The translations under genes and the position numbers were made by a program. DNA of 64,000 nt from Chamaelirium japonicum (lineage: Eukaryota; Streptophyta; Magnoliopsida; Liliales; Melanthiaceae). The stretch covers positions 35,404,353-35,468,352 of the forward strand of contig OX393553.1 of the NCBI GenBank assembly GCA_947650365.1. Direction: 5' to 3'. How positions within the stretch are numbered: the first letter of the stretch is position 1; every line of letters starts with the position of its first letter. This document shows positions 1 to 10,644 of the stretch, piece by piece. A model generated the notes under the pieces. That model saw only the letters and a program-made list of their open reading frames with translations. It was not told the origin of the DNA and did not search any database.

Positions 1-239
1 ATAGCAATATATGGAAGGAAGTGTCTATTTATTAGGACACGACCGTCATGATTCATGTAGTTGGTATCTTCAGTTTAAACTAAAGAATGCCACATAAGGT
101 ATTACGGGTGCTTTTGTTTTCCAGAATTTTTCGTATGCGCATACTAAAGTTTTTATTGCTTTTAGCCCATTAGAGTTTTGTTTTCTTTAAAACAAATTGT
201 TGTTTTTCAAATATTTGTTTGTAGGTCCAAGTGGGAGAG
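1..239 (+). mobile_element. 3' non-coding internal end of a Ty1/copia element
   Basis: No coding frame is visible here. The stretch ends in a purine tract (229-239, aagtgggagag) directly before a TG-starting repeat, the usual polypurine tract plus 3' LTR arrangement of plant copia elements. The rest of the element lies to the left, outside the window. Confidence 0.6.
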
Positions 240-767
240 TGTTGGGTTAGCTGCTTGCGGCATGAGGATGGCCCGATACAAACCCACCGTAGGCCTTTAG
301 GTTTAAAACCTAATGGGCCTTAACTAAAGCTGTACCCATTAATGATGTGGTTAAGTGATGAGTCCTAGCCCTTAGATCAATCCAGTGGATGGTTAGATTG
401 ATTCCGGTTATTAGGGTTTTGGGATGGTATCCTGGTTTAGTTATAAATAAGATGCCTCCCATCTATTATTAGGTATCTATCTGATGTCATATAGTCTCTT
501 GACGGCCAAGAACTAAACCAGAAATACCTCGCCCTCTCCTCCCTTCTCTTCCGATCGTGCGACGATAATTGCGTGAGGAGAACGAAGAGGATTCGACTAC
601 GTGGGAGACGCATCGCATCGAGGAGTCATCTACCTGCGGTTCGTCATCCGATTTGTTATGGCCGGAGCTACATCTCGATCTTTGCTTCCGCTATGGGTAG
701 ATCTGATCTTCATGTCGGATCTCATTTGGTTTGATGATATCTCCCATGATGGAGATATTTTCTTACA
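240..767 (+). repeat. 3' LTR of a Ty1/copia element
   Basis: The repeat starts tgttgggttag right after a polypurine tract and ends cttaca, giving TG...CA termini and about 528 bp. A TATA-like ttataaata lies at 441-449. The right edge is set by comparison: from 768 on the sequence matches an unrelated LTR at 15587, so this copia element inserted into that LTR. No partner LTR is in the window, so the left end rests on the PPT and TG dinucleotide. An internal ORF at 601-831 is not a credible gene. Confidence 0.65.
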
Positions 768-905
768 AAAACTCCTTGTATTATCTCATCAACCTCATTG
801 TCATTACATAAGACTAGCTCCCCTTATATAGAAAGAGAACACACACCTTTACATTACCACAACCGAGGTGGGACTAATAGAATACTAACATACTACATCT
901 AATAC
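768..905 (-). repeat. Truncated 3' LTR of the outer non-autonomous element
   Basis: From aaaactccttg at 769 this matches the complete LTR at 15548-15723 with a modest number of substitutions. The first 40 or so bases of the right copy are missing here, replaced by the copia LTR. A minus-strand TATA-like motif, ctatataagg, lies around 823-832. Confidence 0.7.
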
Positions 906-2221
906 CCCCCGTCAAACTGATGTAAGGTATATACCGACATCAGTTTGCTTAAAGAAAGGAGAAAAAAAATACATCAAATATCCTATTTTTAAGCTATAAA
1001 GTAAAGATAGTGCCAGGGCGACCTGCAAGCAAGTCGTCCTAGAAACCCGATTGACCTACAAGCAGGGCAACTGGGGGAACCCGGCCAACCTGTAAGCAAG
1101 TCAACCGGGGGAATTGATAATGATCACTAAGGATCGGAGCGGAGGAAGCCGACGGTGATGGAAGCCGACAATAAAGGAGGCCGAAAGGAGAGAAATCAGC
1201 TAAGAAAAAGGTGTGGATGCGGGAGACCTCATAAGAGGGGGGCACCCGGCCGAAGCAAGCACTTGACACCTCCTAGTAGATCTCAATCATCATAGACAAA
1301 GAAGAAAAATAAAGGAAAGAGAGAATGTAGAGTCGTAGCTCTGATAGGGTCACATGACCAAGGAAAGGAAGAGGATCTGAAAGCTGGCACAAGTGTGACC
1401 GGTAAGAGAGAGGATCTGAAGGCCGACACAAGTGTGACCGGAGAGAGAAAGAGAGAGAGAGGATAAAACGATGGCCTAGGCAAAGGAGAGGATTCGAAAG
1501 CCGACACAAGTTTGACCGGAAAGAGAGAGGATCCGAAAGCCGGCACAAGTGTGACCGGAAAGAGAAAGGATCCGAAGGTCGATACAAGTGTGACCAATGA
1601 GAGAGAGGATCCAAGGGTCACAAGATCAAGAAGAAAGAGGATCTGAAAGGCGACAGAACTATGACCGGAGAGAGGAGATCCAAGAGTCACACGACCAAAG
1701 AGAAAGAGGATAAGCCAACCGGCTAAGAAGAGAGATACCAGAGGGAAAGAAACTCGATCGGAAGGAGGGAGAAGATCTCGATCGGCAAGAGAAGAAGGGA
1801 GTAGATGAACTGGTAGAGCGCCGAGCACAGGGCACAACCGATAGAGCGCAAGGCGCAAGGGGGTAGGTCCGTAGGGCGCAAGGCAGATTGGTAGGGAGCA
1901 GGGCCCAAAAGTACCAAGGAGAGAACACACACCAAGGAGAAAAAGGCCGCTAAGAAGCAAAGGAGAAGCGGAAGCTTGAAAAATGATTTGAGATGGAGAG
2001 AACGACCATAAGTTCTGTCTACATATCCCGATCGGAGATGGAGATCCAATAGATGTTTGGTGGAGGTTACTCGGAGGCCCGAGAACAAATCCGGCCGAGG
2101 TGGAAAGGAGGGTGAATGAGAAAAAGGACGGCTTGTGATCGGGTTTGAGAGGAAAAGGTCAGGGAGAAGAGAATGAAGGAAAGAGACAAACTAAAGAGAG
2201 AGAGAGAGAGAATCAAGGACC
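906..2221 (-). mobile_element. Internal region of the outer element, PPT-proximal half
   Basis: This GA-rich stretch contains no recognisable protein domain. Several overlapping minus-strand ORFs (for example 1283-1960) have low-complexity translations and are not called as genes. On the minus strand the C-run at 906-911 is the G-rich tract beside the 3' LTR. Positions 1020-1115 carry three degenerate copies of a phrase like gacctgcaagcaagtc. Imperfect minisatellite units follow at 1369-1680. Confidence 0.5.
1369..1680. repeat. Degenerate minisatellite, about 37 to 40 bp units
   Basis: Units share gaggatcygaaagccg followed by acaagtgtgaccgg and short GA spacers. Starts are visible near 1371, 1411, 1489, 1525, 1564, 1602 and 1637. 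Unit lengths vary because of GA-rich spacers. Confidence 0.65.
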
Positions 2222-2226
2222 AAAGA
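2222..2226. repeat. Target site duplication (AAAGA), left copy
   Basis: The five bases aaaga immediately left of the LTR start at 2227 equal the five bases at 14286-14290 immediately right of the other LTR end. This is the 5-bp duplication expected for LTR retrotransposon integrase and fixes both element ends. Confidence 0.9.
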
Positions 2227-5200
2227 TGTCACGCCCCAGAAATCTGAAACCGACTCCTGGGGCGTGAATTGAGAAAAAACCAAGGGGTTTAAGGTTTAGT
2301 CAACTGTCTACTCTTATTAGGGTTTCTCACATGGTTTCTACTCTCTCAAGGAATATTTTAACACTTACGAAAAATATTTTTTTTTTCAAAGAGAGTATAA
2401 AGATACAATTTTATCGACAGATAAATGATCACGCTCGACCCTCAACCGGGCTATCCTCTCAGCATGTGTGGCCTGCTAGTGCTCCACGTGCTGACAGAAT
2501 CCCCCCTGAAGGGAGCACGAGGCTCAAGCCTCTAACGGCGAGCCGAGTAGCCTTGCCCGCTCTCTAGCACTCGGGCATTGGTTTCACATGTCCTATCTAA
2601 TGGGTTAGTCACTTAGGTCATTTTATGATTTATATTTTATTGTGAGCTATCCTAGGCTTTGGGCCTTGAGGAGAGGCCTACCCAAAAAGATTACAGCTGG
2701 ATCATTGCCACTAATAACATGCACTAACTTAAACCTAGTTCGATTACAATGCCAGAGACAAGTAGTACTGCTACACAACATACGGAAGTCTAAAACTCTG
2801 CCACCGTCCTTACTCCGCCGCTGGCCTCGTGCTGCGGCTACCCCTGAGTCTCTGGACCTGCAGAAGAGCCTACTCGTGGGAATGAGTAGCCCCCAAAATG
2901 AATTGGGAGATTAGCCAATTAAATGGCTAGTGACAAGCTAACTGCCTAGGTAATTAATGACGCCCGTATTTTATCAACAGTTTACTGATTACCCTAATTG
3001 TCCAACTACGTTTTCAATCACGTCCTAAGTGTCCATGCAGTTTCTACATTTGCATACAATTCTTACTGTCACTAGGTTATCGAGAGTACCATTTTACAGT
3101 TAATAAAATTAAACACACACAATGTGAACCCCGGATATTTTGTTTATCCTGCCCCCGGTCGGGCATTACTATAGGGCCTTTTATTTCGATGTAGAGGGAC
3201 AACTCTCTCGCCGCGCATACTCCGACACCATGCGCAAAGTCACCCATATGATCATAAGGGGTTTCCCGTCTTTCACGGTGGAGCTCTACCGCCCAACTTG
3301 CTTTCTTTAGGGTCTTCAACTACCCCGGGACAGGATTGCTAGGCCAATCCCTCGTCGAGGGCACCACCTATTGGCTTTACCACAACCCCTGCCCGTGACC
3401 CCCTGACCTACTAATCTTCGGCTGTGCGCGCAGGGTGGTTCACGGCCCTTGCGCGCACGGGGTCCGAATCTTTCACAGGATATAATATCACACAATTTAT
3501 AATGATAAAGTGATTTCGATATTTTACCCCGGGATTCGCACCGCGCTCACAACCCATGCATCATAATAAATTTACTCTCACCCGTATTCCCGTGTGCCCG
3601 GGTCTCTACACTCCATCCAGGAGAGTGAGCCCGATAATTATTATTTTATCATTAATTCTTAATATTAAGGGGATTCCTATTTACGGTGTCCAAGCAATCA
3701 GAAAATTTATTATTAAATTATATTATTAAGCATGCGTCGCCGGACTCGCGACTCCGCATGCAAAGCGGGGTCCACTCAACCACATGCGACGATGTCCGGC
3801 GGGACCCGCATGCAGCGTTATGGACGCCTACCCTTAATTTCTATAATAGCATAATTAATTAGCTAAACAGTGTGCAGTGTCACCTGAAAAGTGTGCTCGG
3901 GCTGATGCTGCTAAGCGCCCTCTGCTCCGCCTCCGACTTGGTCCACGTGCTCACCAACTGCCAAACATACCAGTGGTCTATGGTCATTAAGTGCTACTTA
4001 AAATATTGTCGGTTTAGGTCTGATTGGCCGAGCTGAGAATTTATGCGTCATCAGACGCCGGTCTACTGGCACGCAAAACGGTGTGCCAAGGGTAGCGTCA
4101 TCGGACGCCGGTCTACTGGCACGCAAACCGAGGTGCCAAAGATAGCGTCATCGAACGCCTGTCTACTGGCACGCAAACCGGTGTACTAAGGGTAGCGTCA
4201 TCGGACGCCGATCTACTGGCACGCAAACTGAGGTGCCAAAGATAGCGTCATCGGACGCCTGTCTACTGGCACGCAAACCGATGTGCCAAGGGTAGCGTCA
4301 TCGGATGCCGGTCTACTGGCACGCAAACCGAGGTGCCAAAGATAGTGTCATCGGACGCCTGTCTACTGGCACGCAAACCGGTGTGCCAAGGGTAGCGTCA
4401 TCGGACGCCGGTCTACTGGCACGCAAACCGAGGTGCCAAAGATAGCGTCATCGGACGCCTGTCTACTGGCACGCAAACCGGTGTGCCAAGGGTAGCGTCA
4501 TCGGACAGTGAAATGACGACAGACAATTCTAACACTATGCACTATGTGCAGTTGTAGGTTATGCCACTTAGAAAATTTTGGGGCCCACCAACATAAAATG
4601 GGCCAACATACCGAAGTGGGGTCCACACACTTAAGTGGGACCAGCGGGGGCCTCCTTCAAGATGGGGCCACACTTTTAGGTGGGGGCCACTATTTACAAT
4701 TTTTAATCATTTAAATATTGGTAAACTATAGAAATTACTTGAATGCCCACTAGGGGCATTCAAATTTTCGAAACCAACCACTCCCCATTGTTACAAGGAA
4801 TGAGCTTGGGAGGGGGTTTTTACGATGCTCCCGAGTCTCGCACGGGGGTCGGCCGGCCTCGCCGTCAACGGCGATCCGTAGAGGGTGCTAGGGAGAGCGG
4901 CCTAGAACCCTCCATGCGAGCCGGGGCGGCCTAGTTCCTAGCCGGTGCGGTCCGGAAAATGATCCGAAGTTGGGCGGTTTCGAAGCAATGAGGAGGTGTA
5001 GAGGGGCTTGCCTTGACGTGAAGAAGAGGCCGGATCGGTTGGGCATCCGGACGTCGAGGAGGCGGAAAGGGAGGTCGTCTGAGCTTGGGGAGGTCGTCAG
5101 TCGTCGCTCAGGTGAGGCTGCCGCCTCTTGCTCCGTCCGTCATGCGCAAGACGATGAGAGAGAGATCTGAGGGTCGGGTTGTCCCGCTCAGTGGGGAGGG

Positions 5201-5843
5201 GTCAGTTGCTGCGGCTCCTCCTCCTCGCTTCTCTACGACCAGCAGGCCTTCTCCGGTGCTGGCTGCCGTGCGCGAGCCATACGGGGAGGAAAGGAACCAG
5301 GGGAGAGATAGAGAGAGGAAGAGAGAGATCGGGGAGGGAAGAGATGGATCGGATAGGGGTGAGGGGTTTGGATAGGGGAGAAGGGGGGTTGGGCTGAGGA
5401 AGGGGGAGAGGGGAGGGGTGGACCACGGTTTTAAAGGGAGAGGAGGGCGGCGGCCGGCGAGGTAGGGGGACCTAGGGGCGGCGGTGCAGGGTAGGGGGCC
5501 GGCGGCGGCATCGGCGGGATTCCGGCCGGGTCGGGCGCGGCAGTAGAGGGGGCGGCGGGAATCCGGGGCGGCGGCGCGACAGTAGAGGAGGGGCGGCGGG
5601 GGTCGGGTTTGGGTCCGAGAGGGAGAGAGAGACCAGAGAAAGAGAGAAGAGAGGAAGAGAGAGAGAGAGAAGAGAGAGAGAGGAAAGGGGGGAAAGGGGG
5701 GTCACGGGTCTGGGTTTGGGGGGTAGTGGGTTCAGTTTTTTTTTTTTTTTTTTGTTGTTGTTTTGTTTTCTCTCTTTTTTTTTTGTTTTGTTTTGTTTAG
5801 TTTAGTTTTTTTTTTTTTTTTTTCTCAAAACCCGGTCATTACA
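2227..5843 (-). repeat. 3' LTR of the gypsy element (3.6 kb)
   Basis: On the plus strand it begins tgtcacgcccc and ends cattaca, with TG...CA ends. It is unusually long for a plant gypsy LTR. It contains a 50-bp tandem array (4045-4507), palindromic catgcgtcgccggactcgcg-type DNA near 3730, a GC-rich block at 4830-5600, purine tracts at 5300-5700 and T-runs at 5736-5823. ORFs inside it (for example 5085-5375) have low-complexity translations and no family resemblance, so none is called. A minus-strand tttaaaacc near 5430 could be a weak TATA element, but nothing confirms it. Confidence 0.9.
4045..4507. repeat. 50-bp minisatellite inside the gypsy LTR (left copy)
   Basis: Nine full 50-bp units run from 4045 to 4494, followed by a partial unit. 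Units begin gcgtcatcggacgcc and include ctactggcacgcaaacc. Two unit types alternate, one ending gtgtgccaagggta and the other gaggtgccaaagata, so the higher-order period is 100 bp. The same array is at 12463-12925 in the partner LTR. Confidence 0.92.
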
Positions 5844-5856
5844 TCCTACCCACCTT
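5844..5856 (-). promoter_or_regulatory. Polypurine tract of the gypsy element
   Basis: On the minus strand this reads aaggtgggtagga immediately before the TG of the 3' LTR. This is the usual primer site for plus-strand DNA synthesis in Del-type elements. Confidence 0.8.
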
Positions 5857-5888
5857 AATAGAATTTTCGTCCCGAAAATTAAATAACA

Positions 5889-7414
5889 CTAGTCATCAAA
5901 CAAAGATGGGTACAGGAATCGCATCGCGGACTCAAGCTCCCAAGTAGCTTCCTCCTCTCTGCAGTGCTGCCACTGCACTTTCACCATGGGGATGGTCTTC
6001 GTGCGAAGCACTCGATCCTCGCTAGCCAGAATCCTGATCGGCCGCTCCTCATATGATGCATCTGAACTGAGGGTCAGGTCCTGCCAATGCAGCACGTGGG
6101 ACGGGTCTGGCTCGTATCTCCGTAGCATCGATACGTGGAATACACCGTGGACACTAGAGAGCTGTGGAGGCAGCGCCAGCCGATATGCTACCTCACCAAC
6201 ACTCTCCAAGATCTCGAAGGGGCCGATAAATCTCGGAGCCAACTTCCCTTTCTTCCCAAACCTCGTGATGCCTCGACGAGGGGAAACCTTTAAGAAGACA
6301 TGGTCTCCAACAGTGAACTCTAGCGGGCGTCGACGCACATCAGCATAGCTCTTCTGTCGACTCTGCGCTGCTCGAAGTCGCTCCCTGATCAGCTGGATCT
6401 TCTCCGTCGTCTCCTGTACGAGTTCTGGTCCCAAAAGGCTCCGCTCTCCTACCTCCGCCCAACAAAGAGGTGATCGACATGGCCTCCCGTACAAGGCCTC
6501 ATAGGGGGCCATGCCGATGCTGGCTTGGTGGCTATTGTAGTAGGCGAACTCAACAAGTGGTAGATGCTCCTCCCAACTGCCTCCAAAATCCACAGAACAA
6601 GCCCGCAACATATCCTCCAGAATCTGAATCGTCCTCTCAGACTGGCCATCTGTCTGAGGGTGGAAGGCTGTGCTAAAACTGAGCTCAGTCCCCAAGGCTG
6701 TCTGCAAGCTCTCCCAAAAGCGAGAAACGAACCGAGGATCCCGATCTGAGACGATGGAAATTGGAACTCCGTGCAGTCTAACAATCTCCCTCACGTACAA
6801 CTTTGCCCTGTCGATGAACGTCATCGTCGTCCGCACGGGAAGAAAGTGCGCCGACTTCGTCAGTCTATCCACGACCACCCAAACTGAGTCATGCCTATTC
6901 TGGGTCAAAGGCAACCCCGAAACAAAGTCCATCGTAATATGCTCCCACTTCCACTCAGCTACTGGGAGTGGCTGCAGCAATCCAGCCGGTCTCTGGTGCT
7001 CAGCCTTGACTTGCTGACAAGTCAAACATCTGGACACGAATTCGGCCATATCCCGCTTCATGCCCTTCCACCAGAACTGCCTCCGCAAGTCGTGGTACAT
7101 CTTGGTGCTGCCGGGGTGCACCGAGAATCTAGATCGATGCGCCTCTGATAGCACCTCCTCTCGAACCTCCTCATCAGTGGGAAGGCATAACCTACTCTGG
7201 AACCTCAGACCTCCATCAGCATCAACTGACCAGTCTGGAACAGACTCCCCACTATCGCACCGTGCCCTCATCTCCTCCAGCTCTGAATCCAACCTCTGTG
7301 CTGCAATCACCTTATGAAGTAGGCTGGGCTGTACTCGTATGGTGCGCAACATGGTACTAGAAGGCTCCCACCGAACCCACAAATCAAAGCCCTCTATCGT
7401 AGCCAAAAAGTCAT
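5889..7414 (-). pseudogene. pol part 2: integrase and chromodomain of the gypsy element
   Basis: The 505-residue frame starting near 7406 has no ATG; its reading simply continues from upstream sequence, out of frame with the RNase H part. Order: an H2C2 zinc-binding region (residues about 90-135, [10 protein letters not shown] then CLTCQQVK), the DDE core with D in TMDFVSG, D in SDRDPRF and E in [12 protein letters not shown], a GPF-type segment ([15 protein letters not shown]), and a C-terminal chromodomain-like stretch around [17 protein letters not shown]. Integrase inserts the cDNA; chromodomains of this group are known to steer insertion to marked chromatin. A single-base loss (or two-base gain) near 7410-7420 separates it from the RNase H frame. 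Confidence 0.88.
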
Positions 7415-9249
7415 GCGATCTGTCACCAGTCTGGCAAGTTGGCTACGAGACTTCCTGCTCAGGGCATCAGCAACAACATTCGCTTTACCAGGATGGTAAA
7501 AGAGCAAATAGTTGAAGTCCTTCAGGACTTCGATCCACCTCCTCTGCCGCATGTTCAGATCCTTCTGACTTGCGATGTACCGCAGGCTCTTGTGATCGCA
7601 ATACATCTCAAACTCCTCACCGTACAAGTAATGCCTCCAGATCTTCAAGGCGAAGACCACTGCTGCCAACTCCAGATCGTGGGTGGGATAATTCTTCTCG
7701 TGAGTCTTCAGCTGTCTCGAGGCATATGCAACCACTCTGCCGTCCTGCATCAGAACTGCTCCAAGCCCCATCAGCGAGGCGTCGGTGAAGACAACATAGC
7801 CCTTGCCGCTAGCAGGAATCGTCAGTACTGGGGCCGAAGTGAGACGTCGCTTCAACTCTCGGAAGGACTTCTCACAATCCTCCGACCACTCGAACTTAAC
7901 ACCCTTCTTAGTCAGACGGGTGAGAGGTGCAGCCAGACGCGAGAATCCCTCCACGAAGCGTCGATAGTAGCCTGCTAGCCCCAAGAAACTCTTGATCTCG
8001 AAGACATTCCTTGGCTGCTCCCAGTCCATAACGGCCTCTATCTTCGCTGGATCCACCGAGATACCTTCCTTCGAGACAACGTGTCCGAGGAACTTCACCT
8101 CCTGCATCCAGAACTCACACTTACTGAGCTTGGCATACAGTTGGTGATCTCTGAGGGTCTGTAATACTGCGCTCAGGTGCTCCCGATGATCTTCCTCCGT
8201 TTTGGAGTAAATGAGGACATCGTCCACAAATACTACCACAAATCTGTCCAGGAACATACTGAAGACGCGGTTCATCAGATCCATAAATGCTGCAGGAGCG
8301 TTCGTCAGACCGAAGGGCATAACTAGGAACTCATAGTGCCCATATCGCGTCCGAAACGCTGTCTTCGGAATATCCTCTGCCCTCACAGCCAACTGGTGAT
8401 ATCCAGTCCTCAGATCAATCTTCGAGAAGCAACAAGCACCCTTCAGCTGATCAAACAGATCCTTTATCCGCGGCAACGGGTACTTGTTCTTTATCGTGAG
8501 GCCATTCAGCTTGCGATAATCGATGCAAAGCCTTTTCGTCCCATCCTTCTTCTGGGCAAAGAGGACCGGGGCTCCCCAAGGAGATGTGCTGGGACGAATG
8601 AAGCCTCGATCAAGCAACTCCTCCAACTGAGTCTTCAACTCCTTCAGCTCAGCAGGAGCCATCCGGTACGGAGCAATCGAGACCGGTGCTGCTCCCGGTA
8701 CCAGATCTATAGCAAACTCAACCTCCCGAGGTGGGGGTAAGCCTGGGAGCTCATCTGGAAAGACGTCTGGGAACTCACGAACCATCGGCGGGAGTACTAC
8801 GGGGTTCCCATCTCGATCCCTGCTCGGTAGCTGCGCCAGTAAGCTGAGGGAGATCTGCTGCAGCGGTACCGGGCACAGAACCTTTTGCTTGTCTCCCATA
8901 AAGTAGAAGACCTCGCTCCCCGGAGGTGAGAAGGTGGCCTTCCTCGAGAAGCAGTCGAGGGTGACGTGGTAAGCTGACATCCAGTCCATCCCGAGCAACA
9001 CGTCCACTCCTCCCAAGTCTAAGATAATAAGGTCGGCCGAGAGCTCCCTGTCTCCAACAAGAATGATGCAGTCTCGGCAGACCCGGTCCACATCGGTACT
9101 CACCCCGAGCGGTGAAAACACCGATAGAGTGTGACCCAATGGAACCGACTCCAGTCCCAAAGTTTTGACAAAACTAGGGACAATATAGGAGTGCGTGGAC
9201 CCACTGTCGAAAAGAACGTGGGCTAGGGTCGAGAAGACGGGAAGGGTGC
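7394..9249 (-). pseudogene. pol part 1: protease, reverse transcriptase and RNase H of the gypsy element
   Basis: From the proposed splice acceptor at 9249 the frame stays open to a stop at 7394-7396. It shows an aspartic protease ([10 protein letters not shown], then [12 protein letters not shown] with the DSG active site), reverse transcriptase ([30 protein letters not shown], and FVDD in place of YVDD in [11 protein letters not shown]), and RNase H ([15 protein letters not shown] and DHKSLRYI). It ends just after ADALSRKS, where the frame shifts before integrase. The open frame also extends upstream of 9249 to 9310, but that extension lies in the proposed intron. Confidence 0.9.
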
Positions 9250-9376
9250 CTAACAATACCGAAAGAACGTAAGGGGCTAAGCTAGCTATGACCAAAACTA
9301 ATCCTAACAAGCCTCAAATAATCAAAAGCAGTAAGGCAGCTATGACTAAGAATTGAACTACGAAGTTCAGGGTTAC
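9250..9376 (-). other. Candidate spliceosomal intron between gag and protease
   Basis: On the minus strand gag reads AIE plus one base, followed by gtaacc at 9376. The protease frame resumes at 9249 after ttgttag. Removing these 127 bases joins the split codon GGC and gives AIEG followed by TLPVFSTLA, the conserved start of the protease region in this lineage. A branch-like cttac sits about 20 bases before the AG. Without splicing, gag runs on to a stop at 9282-9284 in a different frame from pol. Ribosomal frameshifting is the alternative, but it would leave intron-like, non-conserved residues in the protein. Confidence 0.6.
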
Positions 9377-10547
9377 CTTCGATCGCTCCCCCAGAAGCCT
9401 CTGGGTCTTGACCAACCAACAAGTATGCCCTGCCCTGGGCCTGATTGCCTCCTCCTCCCTGACGGGGGAGAGGCCTCTGCTGCTGTGGCTGGGGAGGACG
9501 CTGCTGTTGAACTCTCTGCGGGGGCCTCTGCTGCTGCACAGGTGGTGCCGGCAGTGCAGGCCTGAGAGGTGGAGCTGGTAGAAGCGGCTGCCGACGGAGC
9601 TGTGGGCAGCTCCACTTCAGATGCTCAAGCGAGCCACACTGAAAACAGCCACGCCTCTGGGGTCCAGGAACTGGAGGACCATGGAAATGCTGAGGCTGGC
9701 GAGGCGGGGGTCGAACCTCCATGGGTCTAAGCCTCTTCTGAGCCGGTGGGCCATGGCGACTGCCATTACCCCGCTTCTCCAAGATAGCACGGGACTCCTT
9801 CAGCTCCTGCTCCACCGCCAGGGACCGGTTGACCAACTCCTCATAGGATTGCCCCAGGAAGGCAGCAACCCTACCTCTGATCGCCGGGTTCAAGCCATGC
9901 TCAAAGCGCATAGCTCTCCTGCCATCGGTCGCCACCTGGTGAGGAGCATACCTCGCAAGCTCCGAGAATTTGGCCTCATACTGGGACACAGTACGAGACC
10001 CCTGGTAAAGCGCCAGAAACTCCATCTCCATCCGGGTCTGCACGGTGACCGGAAAGAACTTCTTCCGAAAGATCTCCTCGAACTCTGGCCAAGTGATCGC
10101 TCCTCGATCTGCTGCTCGGGTGCGCTGAACTCTCTGCCACCAGAAGTCTGCCTCCGCCTCGAACTGGTAGGAGGCGAAGGTGACTCTCTTATCGCCGGTG
10201 ATGCCCAACGCGTTCAGTATCTTCTCCGTCTGCTGGAACCATCGATCGGCCTCCAAGGGATCTGGCTCACCCCTGAAGCTCGGTGGTCCCATCGCCTTGA
10301 AGTCCTTCAGCAACTTCCCCTGCCGCTCGCCCTCGGCCTGCGGACGAGCCTGGGCCTGGGCGAGGGCAGTCTGAGCTAGCTCGGCCTGCTGCTGAGCAGC
10401 CGTCTGCTGCTGGGCAACAGCAGCCTGCTACTGCTGGACCATGGCGGCCATCCCCTGGAGCATCTCCATCATCATCGCCGCGCTGTCTGGCCCAGCGGAC
10501 GTTCCTCCTCCGTTGTTACCACCATTACCACTCCTAGTACCCGCCAT
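9377..10547 (-). pseudogene. gag of the gypsy element, one nonsense codon
   Basis: ATG at 10545-10547 opens a frame with Gly/Asn-rich then Gln-rich N-terminus. The retrotransposon gag core spans about ADRWFQQTEKILNALG to SELARYAP, and one CCHC zinc knuckle is visible (CFQCGSLEHLKWSC). Gag packages the element RNA into particles. Codon 40 (10428-10430) is TAG inside a Gln run, a likely CAG-to-TAG change. The downstream ATG at 10313 could restart translation but would lose the first 78 codons. The frame leads into the proposed intron donor at 9376. Confidence 0.85.
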
Positions 10548-10630
10548 CTGAAAAGAGAACAGATCAGTCTAACACTACCTATTAAGACCCTAGACCTAAC
10601 TAGAGACTACTCCTAGGAACATATCCCTAG

Positions 10631-10642
10631 GCTCTGATACCA
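10631..10642 (-). promoter_or_regulatory. Primer binding site, tRNA-iMet
   Basis: On the minus strand it reads tggtatcagagc, the standard complement of the plant initiator tRNA-Met 3' end, two bases inside the 5' LTR boundary at 10645. Confidence 0.92.
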
Positions 10643-10644
10643 GC

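Noticed and set aside
1283..1960. 225-codon minus-strand ORF in the outer element
   Set aside because: Low-complexity Leu/Ser/Pro translation produced by GA-rich minisatellite units; overlapping frames are equally open.
3077..3319. 80-codon minus ORF in both LTRs
   Set aside because: Present in both LTR copies only because the LTRs are near identical; no family resemblance and located in non-coding LTR sequence.
4045..4507. Possible CRISPR-like array
   Set aside because: The 50-bp units are contiguous with no unique spacers and lie in an LTR of a plant retrotransposon.
9621..10379. 252-codon plus ORF opposite gag
   Set aside because: Shadow of the gag coding sequence on the other strand.
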